Assembly (NCBI RefSeq): GCF_001949145.1
Contig: NW_019091510.1
Location: 83,793 to 147,792, forward strand
Length of the DNA: 64,000 nt
DNA from: Acanthaster planci
Lineage: Eukaryota > Echinodermata > Asteroidea > Valvatida > Acanthasteridae
Reading direction: 5' to 3'
Made by a program: the position numbers and the translations under genes. A model generated the notes under the pieces. It saw only the letters and a list, made by a program, of their open reading frames with translations, was not told the DNA's origin and made no database searches. How positions within the stretch are numbered: position 1 is the first letter of the stretch; every line of letters starts with the position of its first letter. Positions 36,001-45,900 of the stretch are shown here, in pieces.

Positions 36001-39000
36001 TCGTACTGAAAGAGTTTGAAGAGAAAAACGAAAAGAAACTTTCCAGAAAACTGCATGTTTGAATTTCAGAGGCCATTGATTGCTCAATAAAGCTCATGCC
36101 CCAATTATTTGTTTTCTAATCTCATCATTCGGTGTTACGACTTAACGATACCTTACGTTTTCGTTTCCTGCAGTATGTCGTTTTGTCATGATGTCCTTTT
36201 TTTCATAGGCAATTTCTGCCCAGCTTTACAGAGGAGATTGTGAATCCTGCCAGGTAAGCTGCAGTCAAGTCTATACTTTCCACACAAGTCTTTTCACTGC
36301 AAAGATATAGTATATGGATTAGTTGCGAGAAATGAACGGTGTCTGCGTTGAATAGTGATTGTAATTTGTCTGAACATTTTCGGTGGCACAGACCCTGTTG
36401 ATCCAAGTGGGGGTGACTGGGATGCCGCCCTCCAAGCCAATGTTCACCCCCCCCCTTTGAAATAGGAATGAACACAACCCATGCACAGGCCCAAATACCC
36501 CCAAATGTGAGCCTATTAAGCCGTTAGTCGGTCCACCTGCTGACAATAATTGTGACTGCCTTTATAGCGTATATATAATGCTACAGGCATGCTGAAGGAG
36601 GCCTAAGTTGCCACCTTCCCAGAACACATGGCCAATTGTGATGTTTCCTTTTGTGTGTATGGTTAAGTCTCTTTTTTACCGTTTTAGTTGACAGGACATG
36701 AACAATACTTGTGATTAAACTGTACACACAAATTTTTACCAATTAGCCACATCTCAGGTACAATATTTGTAAGTAAATTTTAAAAAACTGATATTGCAGC
36801 AACAACGTCATCAAGGGCGTTAAAATAGCGCCGACACGTGAACAATTTAAGCTTATATAATGAAGCTCATCCGGTCAATTATTTCCATATAGTTAAATGC
36901 ATTGATAGGAGTACATCTTTATGTTTTGATGCAAAATTCGTGTCGAGACTTTCCTGAGCTCAAACCTTGCATCTTGCCAATCAACATGCATCATTAATTT
37001 GTTGCTGATGATCACCTTATAGTCTGGCACAATCAACAACGCAAAATACTCGCTTTGGTTCAAATCTACGTTAAAAAGTTCCTCTATTCCTCTTGGGCAG
37101 AAACATTCCCTTGGGCATCATCATATCGATGGTCATCATTACGGGCGTGTACATCTTGGCCAACCTGGCGTACTTCGTGGTTCTTTCTCCGACAGAACTA
37201 TTAGCGTCAGAGGCAGTGGCATTGGTAACTTCTCCCCTATGAAATCAAAATCGTATACTTCAGAACCAACACGTGCCTCCTTTTTTAAACTTCTACCTAT
37301 AACTTCACACGTAGAGGCTTTTGGTTCTAATGTTGACTGCACTTTACAATTTGATGTGGAATTATTATGTTCGAGAGTACATTGCTTTGGTCACCTTAGC
37401 GACCATTAGAATCGGTTTACTTATTATTCGACTTTTTTTTCAATTATGACAGACATTTGGGGAGCGTGTCATGGGTTCCTGGTCGGTAATCATATCCGTT
37501 GCTGTCGCTTTCTCCTGCATTGGATCGCTCAATGGCGCGTTGTTCTCCTTTGCCAGGTAAGCAGATGTTATATCCCATTTACCTCAACCATTTGACATTA
37601 ATTAACTTACCACTTATCACACAGAGAAAGTTTTGTTACTTTCCTGATTCTACAGTTCTGAATCATAGGATATCTTCATAAAGGTATAGATTTCACAGTT
37701 GCAGGCCCCTCGTCGACCGTTACAATAACTGATTTACGTTTTGGTCTCAAAAAATGTTGAACTTTGAGTTAACTTTATGGATTAATTTGCCCTGATTTGA
37801 TTTGACTTGACCCGACTTGATTCGATTCGACTCCATTCAAATCAGGATCTTGATGGTGTCGTCGCGAGAGGGCCTAATGCCACAGGTTTTGGGCATGATC
37901 CACGTACACAATAGGACTCCACTGCCAGCTGCAATTGCCACCGTAAGAATTTAACTAAATAACTACTTCTGCATTTATAAGACTGTAAAGATCTCACGAG
38001 TGTCAGAACCAGCGACAGCCTGGTTCCGTACACCATGCTTATCCAACAACGCAATCAGAACCAATTACAGATTGAAGTGACAAAGAATGGAGAAATGTCC
38101 ACTTTTAGAGGTGGTAGGAAATCTATCATGCGGCAGGGACTAAAAACCCAATAAACATGCTGACCGAGGTGAGATCTCGTCGACCCGAGTGGCAGAGGTG
38201 GATTCCCGTGTGGCAAGTGACATGCTAGCAAGAAAAGCACGACTAACTACTTCAAGTAGCTGATTGTTTGTCACAGGCCCAGCTGGTCATCGACGTGGAA
38301 ATCGATGAATCAGTCCTCCTGGGATAGGTTATTGACTCGGTATTAGATCGCACTTTGTGACAATTTCCAAGAGCTTAGATGTGAAAGGGCACGTTCAATA
38401 TTATTGGTTTGCACAGGCAACGTGCGCAAATTAATTTACCTGTGAAGGTGCACACGCCCTCATCGTATTCCACCGGGTGCTGGGCACGCAACGGCTACAG
38501 CACTTAAAAGTCAGGCACCTCTTTTGTTTGCGTCGTTGAGATACTTCTGCAGAGAATGAGTTCGCAGACTCCAACTTTGCTCAAAATGTAGGCTACCACT
38601 ATCGCTGCATCTGTTTGTGAATTTATATGTAGATTTCTCGTGTTCCAGTTAGATGATTGAAAAAATGTCCATAAATGCATTTTTTTTGGAACAGTTTCCG
38701 ATTGTGATAGGCATGTTGATGGTTCCAGATATCAACACACTGATCAACTACCTGAGCTTCACCCGCTGGCTGTTCATTTCCATAGCAGTTGCTGTGATAC
38801 CTTACTTCCGGTGGAAGTACCCAGATATACCTCGACCGTTCAAGGTAGGTCAAAGGCCACAGACTCACGTCGCTCGGCTTCACCAAAGCGGCTACTGACG
38901 GCAATTAAAATATGTTAAAAACGAAGCGTAAGGGGTTGTTAGTAAGCCCATTGCAATAACAAGACCCTTTTCAACGCTGTTGTAGTGAAATATGAAGGCC

Positions 39001-39814
39001 ACCTCCACTGCCAGGAATGGCCATACCAGTCACATTAATAGAATTCTCCTTGCTGCAGTCAACATCATACGGAAGCCCGTCAGTGCCAATTTGATTTATG
39101 CAAAAATATTTTTATCACGAGATAACGCAATAACATTGCAAAATAACGCAAAAACTTTGCGAAAAACCGCTTTAATAATAACATTTAATTGTTTCTGGAC
39201 AGGTGCCAATCATCCTACCGATCATCTTCATCATCTGCTGCTTGTTTGTGGTTGGGGTGTCTATCTACTCCTCACCCGTGGATTGTGGCATCGGGGCTGG
39301 CATCACCTTGACGGGAATACCAGTCTACCTCCTATTCGTCTGGTGGGAAAAGAAACCTTCCTGGTTTACAAATGCAGTCGGTAAGGTGGTGAAAGTTTGG
39401 CCATTTTGTATATACGCGCTTCCTTTCTATGCACACTTCTCAAGGCAACACGCCTCATACCACTTTCTCCCCGTTATGTACACAGCAGCGGACAGAATAA
39501 AATCGTAAGTGCATTTCTGGATCCAATTTCACAGAGCTGCTTTGAAGAAAATCGTTCTAAGCGAATTATTATACTATGCAAAAATTACAGAGAATTTGTC
39601 ACGAACATTACACATACACTGACATTTATGGCCGATAAAATATCAAATATTTTCCGCGCAATTAGCACATTATTTCAGCGAAGCACCCCTGTGAAAAATG
39701 GCCCCTGAGTTCTGATCTTGAAGTGACCCCGTGTTGTTTGATTCAACAGATGCAGTAACGTGCTTCCTCCAGCGTTACCTGCTGATAGCACCTGAGGATA
39801 AAAGGACCGACTGA
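30044..39814 (+). CDS. SLC7 light-chain amino acid transporter, xCT-like, copy 1
   Basis: A twelve-helix APC-superfamily exchanger of the SLC7 light-chain group, nearest in motifs to the cystine/glutamate exchanger xCT. Such proteins work at the plasma membrane, disulfide-linked to an SLC3 heavy chain. Exons: 30044-30563, 31412-31537, 34706-34808, 36209-36253, 37101-37224, 37453-37556, 37846-37942, 38695-38844, 39203-39380, 39750-39814. All have GT-AG borders and join to 503 residues, against about 501 in human xCT. GSGIF (59-63) is the substrate-binding unwound-helix motif and [13 protein letters not shown] follows. C158 in PFFGEC is the heavy-chain cysteine. R135 and R397 align with the two xCT substrate arginines (R135, R396). 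The first ATG is followed by a polar cytosolic tail. No break is seen, although intron 2 holds an 853-base gap. AATAAA follows at 40217-40222. Confidence 0.93.
31838..31953. repeat. GACCAA-type hexamer/dodecamer repeat in copy 1 intron 2
   Basis: Degenerate units close to GAGACCAAGACC run through this part of the intron. The same repeat recurs at 33508-33583, directly left of the assembly gap, and as GGCCAAGACC right of it near 34447. A collapsed minisatellite probably explains the gap. Confidence 0.8.
33185..33312. repeat. Imperfect inverted repeat (GCAAACTTCA...TGAAGTTTGC)
   Basis: GTGCAAACTTCAACTTTGCG on the left is matched by the inverse of CGCAAAGGGTGAAGTTTGCG on the right. Inner TGCAAGTTT and CACGCAAGTTTTGACTTTGG segments sit between them. 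It may be a small foldback element; the boundaries are uncertain. Confidence 0.4.
33584..34436. other. Assembly gap, 853 undetermined bases
   Basis: The gap lies inside intron 2 of transporter copy 1 and interrupts no exon. Both edges carry GACCAA-type repeat sequence. Long open frames spanning it are artefacts of undetermined codons. Confidence 0.98.
34538..34620. repeat. GGTT-rich degenerate repeat, copy 1 intron 2
   Basis: GATTTGGTTTGGTTCTGG, GGTTGGATGG and similar blocks lie about 90-170 bases upstream of exon 3. Comparable GGTTG-rich tracts occupy the same intron of copies 2 and 3. Confidence 0.55.
35704..35950. repeat. Homopyrimidine-rich minisatellite, ~11 units of 21-25 bp
   Basis: The unit is close to CTCACAACGTTTCTCTTTTTT, with later units more diverged. 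The plus strand is almost all pyrimidine apart from ACAACG. It keeps all plus frames open and produces false FLFFLTT-type open frames. It lies in copy 1 intron 3. Confidence 0.92.
37793..37834 (+). repeat. Pentamer repeat (GAYTY) before copy 1 exon 7
   Basis: Eight consecutive five-base steps of the form GATTT/GACTT/GATTC/GACTC end about 11 bases upstream of the exon 7 acceptor, in the region of branch point and pyrimidine tract. Confidence 0.6.
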
Positions 39815-40216
39815 AAGCGAAACATAGCCTGATGCACTATCCTCGAAACGCCAATGGGAAAACTGTTCCAAATCTCGCAGTGGAAAAAACACAGATTGCT
39901 CTCTGAATATCAGTCAGTTCGTCTTGTCTTTGTCTGGATTTGGATACTTGTCACTGATACAAGACTTCTCACAAAACGTGCATCGTTTTGCATGTTCTCT
40001 GTAAATACAGTCCTGTAAATATCGATTTGATTCTGTGGTGTCTTTTCTTTTTTTTTCAAGAATTAGATTGGGTCAGTTTGACCACACTTTTACTTGTATT
40101 CACTCAAATTTCATTCACTGTTTTGACTGTTGTACAGAGAAAAATATAACACACTAACAAGCATCTATTGATTCTCTAATGTCATTCACCATCTGATCCG
40201 ACTACCCAGTGCTGTT

Positions 40217-40222
40217 AATAAA
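40217..40222 (+). terminator. Candidate poly(A) signal of copy 1
   Basis: AATAAA lies about 400 bases after the stop codon of copy 1, the first strong hexamer I noticed downstream. Confidence 0.4.
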
Positions 40223-42343
40223 GTAGGTTTCACAACAAATTGGCAATACTCGGAATGTGGAAGTTATAATTATCTTCTCCTGCTATGGGTGCCATCCTAA
40301 AAATAAGCCTTTTGCGAGTTAAAGTTGAATGAAATATGGTACACTGATTTCTTAAAATTTCCATGAACATAACAATTCGAATTCTCCATATCTAAAAACA
40401 CTGTTTCTATACCTCTTAATTTGGGGCAAGCTTTTGCTTGGTCGCCTTGCACGGATACACTGTTTTCAATGGATGAGAAGGGTACAAAGGAACTCGGCCT
40501 TTCGAGAAGTGGTGGTTGCTATGCAAAAGCCTTCCCCGAATCACGGGGCATAGCAACAGGGTATTTAGTCTGGAGAATTCAAAAATTGTTATGTTTATTT
40601 GCAATCAGATATAGGTGTACCAGATTTTATTCATTAACCTATCCAGTCTTTAAATGTAACGTTAGCACGTACTTTTCTCATTGGACTTAACTGTCCTTTT
40701 TATTTTATTTTTCTCTATCTCTTCTGAGAACCTTCACTCTAAGAGGTCTTTCTACCATGTGATTGGCAACTTACAACTATGAAAAAACATAAATATTTTT
40801 AGCAGATCTCTTTGTCAGCAAGTAGAATGCTATACTGGACTTGACAAAGGATCCCAACACAACATTGGTTTGCTGACCAGCGCAGTTATGTCAGACACGT
40901 CACGTCTGAAACTCTTATCACATTTGAAATAAACCTTGTATCTTTTTGGATGGATATAAATTGTTCTTTTTATTTCTTCGTTTAATTAAATAACCAGTTT
41001 GTTCAAAAGCTGTTTCAGCAAACTCACCTCGTCGTTGGAACCGAAATATTCATGTATGTTACTTGTAAATCAAGAAATGTATTAATACGTTTAAGCTCAT
41101 CGAGGAAAGTAATTTTAGTAAAACTCATTTAGTGATTTTAGTTTTGTTTTCTTGCTCACTCTTGTATGCATGTATTACGTACCGTTGTTTACTGGTAAAA
41201 ACAGTATTACGGATGATTCTGCTTACTGACGCTTCGCGTAATTTGTACAAATCAAATACACGTATTCCGGGAGATTATTTGAAGACGTACCTGGAAACTT
41301 TGATTTCACAAGTATTTCACCGCACATACAGATTAATCGTAGCTGGTCAAATAGAGCCTGGAAGTAAAAAGTCACGCAGCAACCTTGCAGAACCCTTGTG
41401 CCGTCTGTCTATGGGGATTTTGCATTGGGCCGTCCTATCATTTTTTGAAGAATGATGAAGAATGATTCCTAACTGAAACCATCCCATCAAACACTCATGC
41501 TGGAATTTTAAATTTGTCTTCCTCAAGTAATATTTAGAAAAAGTCCCCTGGAGACGGGTAACAACGAATTTCATTAACGACCTTTAATTTCCGGCAATAT
41601 CGTTCCCAGGTCTCCTTGTTCATGCACATTTGTTTTCACTCCCCGTACTTACGTGAAAACGAAATTGTACAACGTTGCAAAGACTTAGGATACCTAGGCC
41701 TACCTGCAGTAATCGCGGCAGGTTCCAGATTCCGTTGAGATGACACGACGCAGTTCGTGTCAGCAAAGGTTAGATAAAATATTAGAATCTTTTGTAAAAG
41801 TAGATTATTGCTTTAAGTCGATTACCTTATAAAATAAGCATTCCGTAAAATCTGTTTTTATTTTGGCTTTTACAGGCAGACTACCATAAATTTTATTCCT
41901 TAAATGTTCATCTGCGTACGAAACCACCAAATTACACTGTTCTTCATGTATTCTAGATTTTCCGAAGTGATGGATCAATTTTTGGCAGGATATTTCTCTT
42001 TTAGGACAGGTAATATTTCACTTTCTATTAAATGATATGCTGGCAAATATTTCCAAAGACTTTTTTAAGGAGCTGGATTTTTTAGGCAGTAACTGAATGA
42101 AAAAATATGGCAAATTCTAAAATTTGTGCACATTACTTTTTCCTATTTAAGGGGTTTGGAAGCGCGCCATCAGTGGTCAACTTTCACGCTCTATTGCAAG
42201 TGGAATCTTAAGTTTGGTCAAAAAAACAAGACTGAGAAAGTTATATCTTTGTCGCAGACGGTTATGGAGCAGGCTAAAATTAATACTGGGTTATTGGTAA
42301 GGATCTTACAATTATTCTAACATGACTAAAATAACAAATGTAA

Positions 42344-42446
42344 CAATTTTGAAGACATTGGTGTATAATGCTCACATTTCACAATCTCTTTGTTCTGTAG
42401 CACATTAAAACTATCAAAGCTTTGCATGCTCGCATGATGGTATTCA
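42344..42446 (+). promoter_or_regulatory. Conserved upstream block shared by copies 2 and 3
   Basis: CAATTTTGAAGACATTGGTG here matches CAATTTTGAAGACATTTGTG at 53764. The similarity continues through AAACTATCAAAGC and CATGCTCGCATGATGG against AAACTATTAAAGC and CATGCTCTCGTGATTG. A second pair, CACTTAAGCGATGAC at 42806 and CACTAAAGCGATAAG at 54894, lies about 110-140 bases before each ATG. Shared ancestry is clear; a regulatory role is inferred. Confidence 0.4.
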
Positions 42447-42941
42447 CCCGGAGACACCCAAAATCTTGAAATGAAAAAAACTGACAAATACAAATTTGAC
42501 TTGAAGAAATAATCCCGCCTTTAACAATTTTTCAAGCCTTGCGTTCTTACACTAAACGTTAAACGTTTTCCATCTGCGCTTGCTCACCCTTACTGACTTC
42601 TTTTCTTTTTATTAACGTTGCTGATGGAGTATAAAAGGCAGTGATGAAATGTACCATAAGAGTACTTAACATGTTTTCAAGGTTAGAGATTGACAATAAA
42701 ACCCCAAATGCATGGAGATATAACAAAAAGTGACCTCAGAAAGTGGCTTTCTTATCGGACTTTGCCCAACTTTATTGGATTTACCTTTGTGCTTTCCAGC
42801 GTACCACTTAAGCGATGACACCACCCACCTTGATTCAGCGCAGATGAGGATAACCCGTGCAAGCGTTGAAAACAAGTACACGTACTATCCACTGTTATAT
42901 TCGCTGTTATATTGATTAATCACACAACGAAGATCATTAAC

Positions 42942-45900
42942 ATGAAGCAAGACGGCAGGGAGAGTTTATCCATTGATCTGGAGCACCAGACGGGCGAGGT
43001 TTGTTCGCTGAAAAGCAGCAAACCAAGTCGGGATCGAGTTGTGCTCAAACGCCAGATTGGCTTGTGGGGTTGCATCGCTCTGGTCGTGGGCACGGTCATC
43101 GGCTCGGGGATATTTATCTCCCCTAAAGGTATCCTACAAAACACCGGCAGCGTGGGTCTGTCCCTCTTAGTCTGGGTGGCCTGCGGTGTACTTTCTACCA
43201 TCGGAGCCTTGTGTTACGCCGAACTGGGGACTATGATCCCGCGTTCTGGAAGCGATTTCACCTACCTCTTGGAGAGCTTCGGCGCTGTGCCGGCATTTCT
43301 ACGAATCTATACATTGATAATCGCAGCCCGCTCAGGAACATGCGCCATACTCATGATCACTGCAGCCACGTATTTGACCGGACCTTTCTTTGGGGAATGC
43401 ACCATTCCAAGGGTGCTCATCCAGCTATTAGGAACGACAGTACTTGGTAACGTACAATGATCTGTAAAAGGTCGAACCAGCTGTTATGAGCCAGCTCGGT
43501 ATTCCAACAGCGCATGCCCAAATAGAAGCGCGTCCGAGGTCATTCTGGAACAGCAGCACACGCACAGGATTGTCTGCCCTGTTGGCGCCACGGACAAAAT
43601 AAACGTTTATCTGGTTCGTAAGTGTGACATCACTTCAGTTTAAACCACGCCCACTGCACATGCACTGCACACAGAGTTTCATGCATTGATCGCCGTTTAC
43701 ACGGAATCATGGAACCGGAAGTTAACGCGCAACTTCAGCGACCGTCCTAAGGGAGCCCCGCAAATTATGGCGCGTCCGCCTTTGTGAAGAAGTCACTTAC
43801 GAACCAGATAGGTCTGTGGTCAGCGCAACCATACGCCACTTTACTCGCGCACTTTGTTCCCGTAAGACCTAGCCTTTTTGAAATACCGAACTGCCTCGTT
43901 CAGTTTCCTTTATACAAACAGTCGTTGGGAGCAGTCACTCAAGGGAACAGAATTGGCCATAACTATAATGAATCGAAAAAGTATGGAAAACTGAAAATGT
44001 CAATCTCGGCAACAGATTCCTCCCCAAAGGCCAAAGTCATAACAATATTTATTATGAAAATGGTAATCAAAGATTAAAAAGGAAAAACTGGAGCTAGCTG
44101 AAAAACTTGATTTTTCAAAACAAATCTTACTGTAGGCCTATTTCTGCTGCCTCAGCGCAGATAGGCCGTATTCAGTTTTCTTTACGCAAATAGGCCGTGA
44201 TCGATTTCAAACGACAGTGCAAGAATACTGATACATGTACTTAATCCCTACAGCTGCTGTGTTCTGCCTAAATAGCGTGAGTGTCCCGTGGAGCAATCGG
44301 GTTCAGATTATCTTCAGCATCGCCAAGGTTCTTGGGCTAGTCATCATCATCATTGGAGGCTTTGTCCTTTTGATACAAGGTGCAGTGTCATGGATTTCCC
44401 TAAAATATGAAAAGGTCGCCATTACTGTACTTAAGCGTGACATCGTGGCACGCATGTACATGTATCCTCTTTAATTTTCGAACTTTAATGTGCGCACTGT
44501 GCAAGGGCTGTAACATCGCAGTCTAGCTGTTCTAAAACTGGTTGTCTGTTGATAGTTAAGTGGTTGAGGTTTGGAACATGGTGTAACTGTTTGGAATTCC
44601 ATATCTGCCGTCAAGTGTCGCCCGTCGCCCGTCGTGCTTCGACGTCCGACGGGCGGTGCACGACGTCCGTCTTGAGTCGTCCTTCGCTTTTTTTTTTTTT
44701 TTATCAAGCTTGCGCAGTGCTATTTTTCACTTTGACCCTTGATCTTTTACTTGTTCGATCGATCCGCCACGCCTGTCTGTCCTTCCGCGATACCCAAACA
44801 GACCATACTCTCGGCCTACATGAGAAACTTTATGTATGTAACAATAAATTACTTACGGTATTTGACTTCTTAATATCTTTCATAAGAGACGAACTGATTG
44901 AACATTATTTTCAGGGCGGGTTTACCTACGATGAATCTGCTGTATGCTCCAAATTAGACATAACTTGAGTTGCACGTAGGCTCACAGTCTTTTAAACTGG
45001 ACTATCTGTGCTCATTGGCCTATCCATCATGACATACGCACCCACAAAAACCAACATTTTCTGAAACTATACCAAGTAATAATTACCCCCAATAACATTC
45101 AATAAACAGCACAACTTATCCAAAGCACAATTGACAAAAACAATTTGCTCTCTAGTATTTGTGGGTTTCAAGGTGAAATTGAGAGGAAAAATGGAATGTG
45201 TGTATCGGCTGGCAGATTTCGTTATGGAGTTTCATGAAAACAAGTCAGCACATGTTTATGGTAGCCAAGAGTGAATTTTACTGCGGATAAGTTTGCCTAA
45301 ACATTTTTGCGGAAATTTTTTCCCGTTAAAAACACTGGGTTTAATTTTCAGAAAGGCAATACACGACGGACGATGGGCGACGGACGATGGGGGACGCCGT
45401 AGACCTAAATCGCGCAGCCTTATCAGACGGGACTACACCACACTGAACCAGTCCATGGCGTATAACAGGCCATATCGAACTCCATGATCTGATGAAAACC
45501 TTTTTTTTGATTCATTGACATCAAAACACACCAAAGGTCATACTAACAAAATGACACACAGACAAAGATATTACAGTAACTATGGAATTCCATATCTGTC
45601 GTCGCCCGTCGTCCGTTGCGCGTCTTGCGTTCTACGTAACCAAACAGTCACTATGCAAATTTCCCATGCGCCTATTATTATTCGGTGAAAAGATTTGATC
45701 ACCTGTGGTGCACCATGACCTCCCACAATGCAATGCGGTCTCGCCGCCAAGATTGTCCTTTTCTCACTGTAACGTAACGGACGTGTCTTCGAGGTGCCTT
45801 CGATTTATCGAGTTCCCGTTTTTTGCTACACGGTTCTGCGTCGATTTGATTACCAATTCTGGAATAAAGTGTTACCTCGATTTCTTCTATTTTTTGGTAA

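Larger units (their letters stand above)
39815..42941. other. 3' UTR and spacer between copies 1 and 2
   Basis: AATAAA at 40217-40222 is a likely poly(A) signal for copy 1. The 64-107 codon open frames here have no family motifs. From about 42300 to 42450, and at 42803-42833, the sequence resembles that upstream of copy 3, marking it as part of the duplicated unit. Confidence 0.5.

Noticed and set aside
35671-36087. Overlapping 80-105 codon frames rich in Phe/Leu or Lys/Arg
   Set aside because: They are readings of the homopyrimidine minisatellite, not proteins.
42912-42941. Earlier start for transporter copy 2
   Set aside because: The upstream frame begins at a TTG, while the ATG at 42942 aligns with the copy 3 start MKQD.
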